Made by a program: the position numbers and the translations under genes
From: Terracoccus sp. 273MFTsu3.1
Lineage (GTDB): Bacteria > Actinomycetota > Actinomycetes > Actinomycetales > Dermatophilaceae
Assembly: GCF_000383675.1 (NCBI RefSeq)
Contig: NZ_KB911827.1
Span: forward strand, 62,001-126,000
Direction: 5' to 3'
DNA: 64,000 nt
The notes under the pieces: generated by a model
The model's database searches: none
What the model was told of the DNA's origin: nothing
Seen by the model: only the letters and a program-made list of their open reading frames with translations
Shown here: piece after piece, positions 17,101-24,147 of the stretch
How the letters are laid out: each line of letters opens with the position of its first letter
Position numbering within the stretch: the first letter of the stretch is position 1

Positions 17101-18881
17101 ACAACGTCTTCTGGCACGACCACGTCGACGGGATCCACGGCTGGGGCCACGGCCTCGTCGGCCAGCTCGTCGTGGAGCCTCCCGGGTCGACCTACCACGA
17201 CCCCGTGACCGGGGCCGAGGTGGACTCGGGCACCCTCGTCGACATCCACACGACGAGCGCCCTGTCCCCGGGGCTCGTCGACGGCAGCTTCCGTGAGCTG
17301 GCGCTGTGGACGATCAACGACAACGACGCCGGGGCGTACTCCACGCTCAACCTCAAGGCGAACCCGCTCGCGGACCGGCCGGACACGGCGCACCAGTTCA
17401 GCTCCTGGACCTACGGCGACCCGGTGACACCCCTGCCGCGGCTCTATCCCGACGACCCGCTCGTCGTGCGCACCATCAACGTGTCACCGACCGTCGACAC
17501 CCTGCACCTGCAGGGAGGCCGCACGCTGCTCGAGCCGCGCTACACCCATGACGACGGGTCGGGTCCGACCCCGGCGGGATCGATCATCGACACGATCCAC
17601 TACGGCGTCAGCGAGAAGTTCACCCTGGTCTTCAACGGCTCGGCGCCCGACATGCGGATGAGGCCGGGGGACTACCTCTACGCCAACGGGGTCGAGAAGC
17701 ACACCCAGCAGGGCGCCTGGGGCGTCGTGCGGGTGCTGCCCGGGACCGTCGAGGACCTCCAACCCCTGCCGGGAGTGGCGCCGCCGACCGCCGCCTACGT
17801 GCCACCGGTCACCACCGGTGGACTCCCACCGGCAGCCGAGCCCCAGGACAGCCCGTGTCCGCCGACGGCGCCGACGCGCAGCTTCAACCTCAGTGCGGTC
17901 GACAAGTCGCAGTCGCTCAACGGAGCGAGGACGGCGTTCGTCCCGGACGGTGACGTGGCGAGCATCAAGAAGGGCCTGAAGAGCCCGGTCCCGCTCGTGC
18001 TGCACGTCGTCGCGGGTGAGTGCGTCTCGGTCCGCGTCACGAACACGCTGACCACTGCCGTGGGCTTCTCGGTGGGCAAGCTCGACCGCGCCGCCGACTC
18101 GGGCGGCGTCGACGTCGGCTTCGCCCCGGAGCAGAACGTCGCTCCGGGGGCCGTACGCACCTACACGTACTACGCAGCCACCGACCGGCTCGGCACCGCC
18201 GTCATCTCGGACCTCGCCTCGCCGGGCGCGGCGAAGAACGGTCTGTACGGCGCCATGGTCGTCGCGCCCGCGTCGAGGGTCGACGGTCTGCGCACCGAGT
18301 TCAGCGATCCCGTCACGGGACTTGCGAAGGACATCGGCGCCCAGGTGATCGTGCACGTCCCGGGCGGCGACGTCACCGACTACCGCGACTTCACCGTGCT
18401 CCTCGCCGACGACGACACGCAGATCGGCCAGGACTTCATGCCCTACCCGACGAACGCCCGGGCGGGACGGTCGCTGCTCAACTACGCCGCGGCTCCGGCC
18501 GGTGACGGTCCGGGCGCCTTCCGTGACCCGGGGCAGGTGCCCCTGCTGAGGGCATACGCCGGCGACCCGGAGGTCGTGCACGTCCTCGTGACGCCCGGGA
18601 GCGAGAGCGCCCACGCCTTCAGCCTCGGTGGGCTGCACTGGCCGCAGGACGCCCGGATCGGTGAGTCGGACTCGACGACCACGCAGGGCATGGGGCCGTG
18701 GGAGTCCTTCGACCTCGACGTCGTAGGCGGCGCGGGCGGCACGCGAGCGGCACCCGGTGACTACTTCTACGGCGACCTCAGGAGGCCGTTCACCGCGGTC
18801 GGGGTCTGGGGCCTGCAACGGGTGCTGCCCTACGCGTCCCCGACGTGTCCCATCCTCCGCGTCGACGGGAGCACGTGCTGA
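14190..18881 (+). CDS. Giant multicopper oxidase, about six cupredoxin domains, MnxG-like
   Basis: The 1563-aa protein has an N-terminal membrane region (about 4-5 TM helices, residues 18-190) and then three two-cupredoxin modules. Module 1 contains HVFHLH (His501, 504, 506) and the type-1/type-3 motif HCHIAKH with Met586 (His575-Cys576-His577, His581). Module 2 contains HIHH (His848, 850, 851) and HDH (His976, 978). Module 3 (about 1190-1563) has lost the His motifs. A normal oxidase has HxH, HxH, HxxHxH, then HCH; here the order is permuted. The ATG has AAGGAG 5 nt upstream. Ceruloplasmin-like and MnxG Mn(II) oxidases are the nearest known architectures; the substrate is inferred. Confidence 0.88.
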   Translation: MAIPSPTTRASAKRHVSVTDLVTALAMGVVGGLWLSWLDLHDVGAGVVQGPIGHSTTVVAFTVPLVLVVHPVLAASLRAGLREPAVLARCVLAVAASLAVGNQLRLVVLDEPRAGLPVLGLFGDAAAALLVVVPVVVVSAALRLLAGGRRRRGGVRSHRRTHAARLVAVGTGVVGVVAVLALAPVAEASSPTAALAATPGCLDGGSVTRSFDVTAIDVNIPLNRFGDHDPKGKMYVLTSRLAAVRAQEASQKVSVGLRDDAIQPLVIRANEGDCVSIRLTNAASGGPFGLHIDGLEFDISSSGDQVGQNDPSDVAAGQSRTYRFAIPLDRRLEGGHYIHPGPGYRAAVDHGLFGALVVEPPGSTYWNASVAGRQVESGWEAIIKPASANAACVPTSATPTCGFREGALLHHEIGNDNELIKNAAGADIPLVDATTGTYRPGAFALNYRSEPFRNRLLAFPKEKAHAYSSYTFGEPATPMMRGYLADPTKIRIMHVGSEKFHVFHLHGGGDRWRFNPVADTSFNYADTGLRKDPPTVLSPSQRLDSQSIGPGESYDLEIEGGAGGVQQSAGDFLFHCHIAKHYNSGMWGIWRVYDTRQPDLVPIADRALPPTAVDSRGLIGRTINGTLITATNLDSWIRPQLPPAGVPRNGQDATVWNWKVTGTGSQQLYLGAPADPTVFADSPKIVTGQPNLLAVDVGRIVTGRPTILFNPRNGRPAYPLFRTTIGKRPPFTPAGHTGTPWLGATTGQTSASTSPWANRSDALCPKGRRVRTFNVVTIGKTIQRTPTQVDPDGKLFVLAKDKAAVASDPRRSDPLAIRANQGDCVAITLTNEIPDASAFDGFSKTSMHIHHVQFDVQGSDGVSVGYAFEHSVRPYQGADARLSAAAAKGAKTLVLSSVTSLVGVDANGKATRPWIAVGEGLESIETHQVVAVNQTTRTVTLDSALVAAHASGEYAGTEFIQYRWYPDALLDNVFWHDHVDGIHGWGHGLVGQLVVEPPGSTYHDPVTGAEVDSGTLVDIHTTSALSPGLVDGSFRELALWTINDNDAGAYSTLNLKANPLADRPDTAHQFSSWTYGDPVTPLPRLYPDDPLVVRTINVSPTVDTLHLQGGRTLLEPRYTHDDGSGPTPAGSIIDTIHYGVSEKFTLVFNGSAPDMRMRPGDYLYANGVEKHTQQGAWGVVRVLPGTVEDLQPLPGVAPPTAAYVPPVTTGGLPPAAEPQDSPCPPTAPTRSFNLSAVDKSQSLNGARTAFVPDGDVASIKKGLKSPVPLVLHVVAGECVSVRVTNTLTTAVGFSVGKLDRAADSGGVDVGFAPEQNVAPGAVRTYTYYAATDRLGTAVISDLASPGAAKNGLYGAMVVAPASRVDGLRTEFSDPVTGLAKDIGAQVIVHVPGGDVTDYRDFTVLLADDDTQIGQDFMPYPTNARAGRSLLNYAAAPAGDGPGAFRDPGQVPLLRAYAGDPEVVHVLVTPGSESAHAFSLGGLHWPQDARIGESDSTTTQGMGPWESFDLDVVGGAGGTRAAPGDYFYGDLRRPFTAVGVWGLQRVLPYASPTCPILRVDGSTC

Positions 18882-18888
18882 CCGGGGC

Positions 18889-20124
18889 TCAGGACCCGTC
18901 CGCGGAGGGAGCCGAGAGCGCCACGACGAGCTCCCGCACCGCGGACGGGTCGAGGAGCCGGTCGCCGTAGAGCTCGCGCACCTGGCCCATCCGGTAGCGG
19001 ACGGTCTGGGCGTGCACGTGCAGCTCGGCGGCGACCGCGTCCCGCCGTCCCTGGTGCAGCAGCCACGACAGGAGGGTCTCCGCGAGCCGTTCGCGGGTGG
19101 AGGGAGGCAGGTCGGCAAGCGGCGCCAGGGCGTGGTCGCGCAGGTCGGCGAGTGCCTCCGGGTCGGCCGTGAGGACGAGGTCGGTCAGGTGCCGCTCCGT
19201 GTCGACGGGGGCCCCGCTGCGTGACGGTCGGACGAGTCGCGCCGTGCGCGCGGCGCGGTCGTAGGACGCGCGTGCGTCGTCCCACGGGCGCGGCGGCCCG
19301 ACGACGGCGTGGCGGCCGGCGAGCACCCGCAGCACGTGGACGCGGCCCGGGCCATCGGCGTCCGGCACGAGCAGCAGCGTCAGCGGGTCGTCCGGGTCGA
19401 CGTCGTCGATGCCCGGCAGGTCCTCGCCGACCTGGAGCGTGTCGGCGCCGAGCGAGGCCAGGGCGCGGCGTCCCTGCGCCGCCGGCAGCAGGACGGCCGT
19501 CAGCGTGGCCGGGGGAGGCCACCCGGCGCGGGCGGCAGCAGCGGTCAGCGTGTCGATGCCGGCCCGGGCCAACAGGTGCTGACCGAGCCGTTCCCGGTAG
19601 CGGTCCCGCACCCGTCCGCTCGTCGTCAGCTCGTCGGTGTGGCCCGCGACGCTCGCGGCCGACAGCTCGTCGATGTAGGCGAAGAGCAGCTCGGCGAACT
19701 TCGCCATCGCCGCCGCCGCCAGCCCCGCGTCTCCCGCGGCCCGGGCGAGCTCGCGCCACGACACGCGGGCACCGACCCGGTATGCCGCGAGGAGGCTGTC
19801 CATCGAGCGTCCCCCGCGTGCCTCGCCGCGTCCGAGGGCGTACGCCCCCTCCCGGGTCGGGCCGAGCGGCGTGCTCGGGTCGACGTCACTCCCGCCGGCC
19901 GCGAGCTTGAGGAAGCCGGCGATGGCCATCTGCACGGCGCGTTCGATCGTGTCGCCGGCGACGCCACCGAGGGCGCCGCGGTAGTCGGGGACCTCGTCGA
20001 CGACGGCGGTGACCGTCGTGGACGCGATGGCCGGGAGCCGCTCCCGCAGCACCCGGAGCACGGCGTGGTCCAGCTGCAGGTCCGCCGCACCACGGACCGT
20101 GGCTCTCGTTGCCTCTGAGGCCAT
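18889..20124 (-). CDS. PucR/CdaR-like transcriptional regulator
   Basis: The 411-aa protein has a helical N-terminal region (about residues 15-180, RsbR/PucR-N-like), a central GGDEF-like fold remnant (about 190-290) and a C-terminal PucR helix-turn-helix (about 335-400; TLLSWLLHQGRRDAVAAEL then VHAQTVRYRMGQV). ATG 20124 is preferred because GGAGGGA lies just upstream; an in-frame start at 20163 would add 13 residues. It is divergent from the ferredoxin-reductase/desaturase pair with an 86-bp shared gap. Similar regulator/desaturase pairs are common in actinobacteria, so it probably controls them. Its end is 7 bp from the multicopper oxidase end. Confidence 0.86.
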   Translation of the reverse strand: MASEATRATVRGAADLQLDHAVLRVLRERLPAIASTTVTAVVDEVPDYRGALGGVAGDTIERAVQMAIAGFLKLAAGGSDVDPSTPLGPTREGAYALGRGEARGGRSMDSLLAAYRVGARVSWRELARAAGDAGLAAAAMAKFAELLFAYIDELSAASVAGHTDELTTSGRVRDRYRERLGQHLLARAGIDTLTAAAARAGWPPPATLTAVLLPAAQGRRALASLGADTLQVGEDLPGIDDVDPDDPLTLLLVPDADGPGRVHVLRVLAGRHAVVGPPRPWDDARASYDRAARTARLVRPSRSGAPVDTERHLTDLVLTADPEALADLRDHALAPLADLPPSTRERLAETLLSWLLHQGRRDAVAAELHVHAQTVRYRMGQVRELYGDRLLDPSAVRELVVALSAPSADGS

Positions 20125-20210
20125 CGACTGTTCCCTCCGCACAAGAGTTCCCGAGCACTTCACGCCCTGTGGTCAGGATCTTACCCTTGCCTGTCAGTCA
20201 TGCTGGGGGC

Positions 20211-21341
20211 ATGAGCCTGACCGCACCCTCGACCCGAGCCGCCCGCCCGTCCTTGCGACGACGGTTCCTCCAGCTCGCCGAGCGCGCGACCTCCCCGCTG
20301 CTGCCCGCCGACTACCTCGACCTCTTCGACCCGCTGCGCCCCGGCGCCGACCTGCGCGGGCGCATCGTGGACGTCCACCCCGAGACGGCCGACGCGGCCA
20401 CCATCGTCATCCGCCCCGGCGCCGACTGGGCCGGCCACGTGCCGGGACAGTACGTCCGCATCGGTGTCGACGTCGACGGCATACGCCAGTGGCGGGCCTA
20501 CTCCCTGACCCACGGCCCGCGCGCCGACGGCAACATCTCCATCACCGTCAAGGCCGTGCCGGACGGCCTCGTCAGCACCCACCTCGTGCGCGAGTCGCGA
20601 CCGGGCACCCTCGTGCACCTCGAGCAGGCCCAGGGTGAGTTCGTGCTCCCCACCGACGGCGGCAGGTTCCTCTTCGTCACGGCGGGGTCCGGCGTCACCC
20701 CGGTCATCGGCATGCTGCGCAACCTCTTCCCCGTGGCCGACGACGGCGTCGTGCGCCTGGCCCGCTCGGCGGCATACGACATCGTCGCCGTGCACGTCGC
20801 CCCGAGCGAGCCCCACTCGATCTTCATCGACAACCTCCGCGACCTCGACGAGGCCGGGCTCATCCGTCTCGTCGCCCGCTACGACGACGAGCACGGCGTC
20901 CTCGACGTCGCCGACCTCGAGGCCCTCGTCCCGGACCTGCACGACCGGACGACGCTCGCGTGCGGTCCGGGCGGGCTGCTCGACGCGCTCCAGCGCCACC
21001 ACGACGAGCGCGGGCTCGACCTGCTCACCGAGCAGTTCCGCGCCGCGACCCTCGTCGTCGGCGAGGGCGGCACCGTCGACTTCACCAGCACGGGCACGAC
21101 CGTCGACGCCGACGGCGCCACCCCCATCCTCGACGCCGCCGAGGCCGCCGGCGTCCTCATGCCGTCCGGGTGCCGCATGGGCATCTGCTTCGGCTGCGTC
21201 CTGCCCCTGCGCGAGGGAGCCGTGCGCGACCTGCGCACCGGAGCCGTCACGACCGCCACGCCCGGCGAGACCGAGGGCCAGGGCGTCCCGATCCAGACCT
21301 GCATCTCCGCAGCCGCCGGCGCCTGCGTCATCGACCACTGA
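20211..21341 (+). CDS. Ferredoxin reductase with C-terminal 2Fe-2S domain, desaturase electron donor
   Basis: The 376-aa protein has an FAD-binding barrel (about residues 45-150; RAYSLTHG is the FAD motif), an NAD(P)-binding domain (about 155-285; VTAGSGVTPVIGML and TLACGPGG) and a plant-type [2Fe-2S] domain with Cys321, Cys326, Cys329 and Cys364. It transfers electrons from NAD(P)H to the di-iron desaturase encoded 43 bp downstream. The same pairing is known for the mycobacterial Rv3230c-DesA3 stearoyl-CoA desaturase system. ATG 20211 follows GGGGGC. Confidence 0.92.
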   Translation: MSLTAPSTRAARPSLRRRFLQLAERATSPLLPADYLDLFDPLRPGADLRGRIVDVHPETADAATIVIRPGADWAGHVPGQYVRIGVDVDGIRQWRAYSLTHGPRADGNISITVKAVPDGLVSTHLVRESRPGTLVHLEQAQGEFVLPTDGGRFLFVTAGSGVTPVIGMLRNLFPVADDGVVRLARSAAYDIVAVHVAPSEPHSIFIDNLRDLDEAGLIRLVARYDDEHGVLDVADLEALVPDLHDRTTLACGPGGLLDALQRHHDERGLDLLTEQFRAATLVVGEGGTVDFTSTGTTVDADGATPILDAAEAAGVLMPSGCRMGICFGCVLPLREGAVRDLRTGAVTTATPGETEGQGVPIQTCISAAAGACVIDH

Positions 21342-21384
21342 CCTGTTCCACAGACCTCCCGACCCCCTGACCAGAGGAGTCACC

Positions 21385-22548
21385 ATGACCGTCCTGCAGA
21401 AGAAGTCCCACAACCCGATCGGGCACCTGACGCCCGAGGACATCGAGCAGATCGGCGTCGAGCTCGACGCGATCCGCCAGTCCGTCATCGACACCCGCGG
21501 CGCCGACGACGCGGCCTACATCCGCAAGGTCATCGCCACCCAGCGCAAGCTCGAGCTCGGTTCTCGCGCAGTCCTGCTCGTCTCGATGTTCCCGCCCGCG
21601 TGGGTCGTCGGCACCGCCGGCCTCGCGGTCGCCAAGATCATCGAGAACATGGAGATCGGTCACAACGTCATGCACGGTCAGTGGGACTGGATGCGCGACC
21701 CGAAGATCCACTCGACGACGTGGGAGTGGGACAACGCCAGCCCGTCGGAGCAGTGGAAGCACTCGCACAACGAGCTGCACCACACGTACACGAACGTCAT
21801 CGGCAAGGACAACGACCTCGGCTACGGCATCATGCGCGTCGACGAGGACCAGCGCTGGGTGCCGCTCTACGCCGCGCAGCCGCTGTGGAACTTCGTCAAC
21901 GCCTGCTTCTTCGAGTACGGCATCGCGGCCTACGACCTCGAGCTGGGCAAGAACCTCGCCACCAAGGAGCGCCGTCAGGACCCCGACTTCCGGGCCCGCG
22001 CCAAGGTGACGCTGAAGAAGATCCGCAACCAGATGACGAAGGACTACGTCATCCACCCGCTGCTCTCGGGCCCGTCGTTCCTCAACACGCTCGCCGCGAA
22101 CGCCACGGCCAACCTCATCCGCAACCTGTGGACCCACTCGGTCATCATGTGCGGTCACTTCCCGGAGGGCGTCGAGACCTTCGAGCGCCGGTCGATCGTG
22201 GGGGAGACCCGCGGCGAGTGGTACCTGCGCCAGATGCTCGGCTCGGCCAACATCAGCGGCAGCAAGGCCATGCACTTCATGACGGGCAACCTCAGCTTCC
22301 AGATCGAGCACCACCTCTTCCCCGACCTGCCGAGCAACCGCTACCAGGAGATCGCCCCGCAGGTGCAGGACCTCTTCCGGAGGTACGGCCTGACCTACAC
22401 GACGGGCTCGCTGCCGCGCCAGGTGGCGTCGGCCTGGAAGAAGGTCATCCGGCTGTCCCTGCCCAACGACTTCCTCGGCCGCAACCGGAGCGCGTCCGTC
22501 ACCGACCTGCCGACGTCCGCACCGGCGCGGGAGCGCGCGGCCGCCTGA
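21385..22548 (+). CDS. Membrane fatty acid (acyl-CoA) desaturase
   Basis: The 387-aa di-iron desaturase has the three histidine boxes: HNVMH (His93, His97), HSHNELHH (His126, 128, 132, 133) and QIEHH (His309, His310). Hydrophobic segments between the boxes form the membrane domain. It introduces a double bond into fatty acyl chains, by analogy with DesA3 at the delta-9 position. AGAGGAG precedes the ATG. It forms a two-gene operon with the reductase and ends in a hairpin terminator. Confidence 0.92.
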   Translation: MTVLQKKSHNPIGHLTPEDIEQIGVELDAIRQSVIDTRGADDAAYIRKVIATQRKLELGSRAVLLVSMFPPAWVVGTAGLAVAKIIENMEIGHNVMHGQWDWMRDPKIHSTTWEWDNASPSEQWKHSHNELHHTYTNVIGKDNDLGYGIMRVDEDQRWVPLYAAQPLWNFVNACFFEYGIAAYDLELGKNLATKERRQDPDFRARAKVTLKKIRNQMTKDYVIHPLLSGPSFLNTLAANATANLIRNLWTHSVIMCGHFPEGVETFERRSIVGETRGEWYLRQMLGSANISGSKAMHFMTGNLSFQIEHHLFPDLPSNRYQEIAPQVQDLFRRYGLTYTTGSLPRQVASAWKKVIRLSLPNDFLGRNRSASVTDLPTSAPARERAAA

Positions 22549-22592
22549 GGCCCTGACTGTCTCGTGTCGACGTGCGGGCACGAGTGATCCCT

Positions 22593-22608
22593 CTCAGCGT
22601 GCGCTCAG
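22593..22608. promoter_or_regulatory. Direct repeat CTCAG-N6-CTCAG, candidate response-regulator site
   Basis: CTCAG occurs at 22593-22597 and again at 22604-22608, exactly 11 bp apart, about 180 bp before the COG4705/kinase genes. The same arrangement occurs at 26396-26411 in front of the cognate regulator. OmpR-type regulators bind direct repeats with this period. Confidence 0.5.
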
Positions 22609-22628
22609 TGCGGCTGCGACATCGTCGT

Positions 22629-22655
22629 GACGCCGGGAGACCCCCTCCCGGCGTC
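22629..22655 (+). terminator. Hairpin terminator of the desaturase operon
   Basis: GACGCCGGGAG pairs with CTCCCGGCGTC around an ACCCC loop, an 11-bp perfect stem located 81 bp after the desaturase stop. Confidence 0.65.
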
Positions 22656-22783
22656 TCGATGTCCTGACCCGCGCGGCCACCGACGGCCGCGTCGCGAGCT
22701 GCACGAGGGCCGACCGACGGCGCCACGCCAGGTCACCCGTGCCGGCAGGACCGTCGAGGCAGCTCTCTTCGTGGAGGATCCGC

Positions 22784-24085
22784 ATGTCTGACGCCCTGAC
22801 GTCCACCGTCCCGGGGACGGTGCCGCACGAGGCGCGCCACCCAGTGGCCGCCCAGCTGCTCAACAAGGTGCCGGCCATCACGGCCACCTTCTGGCTCATC
22901 AAGGTCCTGTCGACGACGATCGGCGAGACGTTCGCCGACTACCTCGCCGTGCAGGTCGGCCTGGGGACGCTCGTCACGGACGGGGCCATGATGACCCTCC
23001 TGGTCATCGCCCTCGTCGCCCAGCTGCGGACCCGGCGCCTGGTGCCGTGGCTCTACTGGCTCACGGTCATCCTCGTCAGCATCGTCGGTACCCAGATCAC
23101 CGACTTCTTCACCGACACGCTCGGCGTCAGCCTCTACGTCAGCACGGCGGTGTTCGCCCTGGTGCTCGCGGCGGTCTTCACGGTGTGGTGGCGCCAGGAG
23201 CGCACCCTGGCGATCACCGCGATCGACACGCCACGGCGCGAGCGCTACTACTGGGGCGCGATCCTCACCACGTTCGCCCTCGGCACGGCGGGCGGGGACC
23301 TCGCCACCGAGGCGCTGTCGCTCGGCTTCCGCAACGGCGCGCTGATCTTCGGCGGCCTCATCCTCGCTGTCTGGGTGGCCCGTCGCGCCGGCCTCAACGC
23401 GGTCCTCGCGTTCTGGATCGCCTACGTCCTGACGCGACCGCTCGGCGCGTCGCTCGGCGACCTGCTCACACAGAGTCGGGCCTTCGGCGGGCTCGGCCTC
23501 GGCTCCAGCCTCACGAGCCTCGTCTTCCTCGCCGTCATCGTCGTGCTCGTCGCCCGCGAGCAGGTCAACGTCAACCGCCACGGCATCCGCGCCAAGGGAG
23601 AGGCCCCGGCCGTGCACCCGCGCCGCGACTACGCCTGGGCGGCCGCAGGCGCCGTGGCCGTCGTCGCCGCCGCCACGGCCCTCGCGCCGGCTCCTGTTCC
23701 CGCCGCGGCCACTCCTTCCGGCACGGCCGCCGGTGCAACGTCCGGCACCCGGGGCAGCGCCACGCGGGCCAACCCCCTGGAGACGGACGCGACGTCGCCG
23801 ATCGGAGACCTGCGGCCGTTCGCCGTCATCGTCGACGACGTCTCGGCGAAGACCCGGTCGGGAGACCTGTCCGCAGCGACGACGCGCATCAAGGACCTCG
23901 AGGTCGCCTGGGACGACGGGGAGGCCGCGATGAAGCCGGCGTCCCCGGATGACTGGCACACCATGGACTCCGCGATCGACGGTGCGCTGACCGCGCTGCG
24001 GGCGACACCGCCCTCCAAGGCGGACAGCGCCGCCGCGCTCCACGCGCTCCAGTCCACGATCGGCTCGCTGGAGAAGAAGGCGTAA
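22784..24085 (+). CDS. COG4705-like multi-spanning membrane protein with extracytoplasmic C-terminal tail
   Basis: The 433-aa protein has about eight TM helices in two related halves (FWLIKVLSTTIGETFADYL near residue 38 and a second GDLATEALSLGF-type unit near 185), as in the COG4705/DUF347 repeat family. An Ala-rich helix near 290-310 and a charged helical tail (about 345-433) follow, predicted outside the membrane. The family's transport role is not established. The start has GTGGAGG upstream. The gene sits 62 bp before a sensor kinase, so it may be an input or accessory protein of that system. Confidence 0.8.
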   Translation: MSDALTSTVPGTVPHEARHPVAAQLLNKVPAITATFWLIKVLSTTIGETFADYLAVQVGLGTLVTDGAMMTLLVIALVAQLRTRRLVPWLYWLTVILVSIVGTQITDFFTDTLGVSLYVSTAVFALVLAAVFTVWWRQERTLAITAIDTPRRERYYWGAILTTFALGTAGGDLATEALSLGFRNGALIFGGLILAVWVARRAGLNAVLAFWIAYVLTRPLGASLGDLLTQSRAFGGLGLGSSLTSLVFLAVIVVLVAREQVNVNRHGIRAKGEAPAVHPRRDYAWAAAGAVAVVAAATALAPAPVPAAATPSGTAAGATSGTRGSATRANPLETDATSPIGDLRPFAVIVDDVSAKTRSGDLSAATTRIKDLEVAWDDGEAAMKPASPDDWHTMDSAIDGALTALRATPPSKADSAAALHALQSTIGSLEKKA

Positions 24086-24147
24086 CAGCCCGATCGGGCA
24101 GAATCGTGGTGGCACCGTCCGTGCCTCACCAGACCGGAAGGAGCCCG

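Noticed and set aside
15348-17393. A 681-codon minus-strand frame opposite the multicopper oxidase
   Set aside because: Antisense shadow: no motif, no ribosome site, and composition typical of such shadows.
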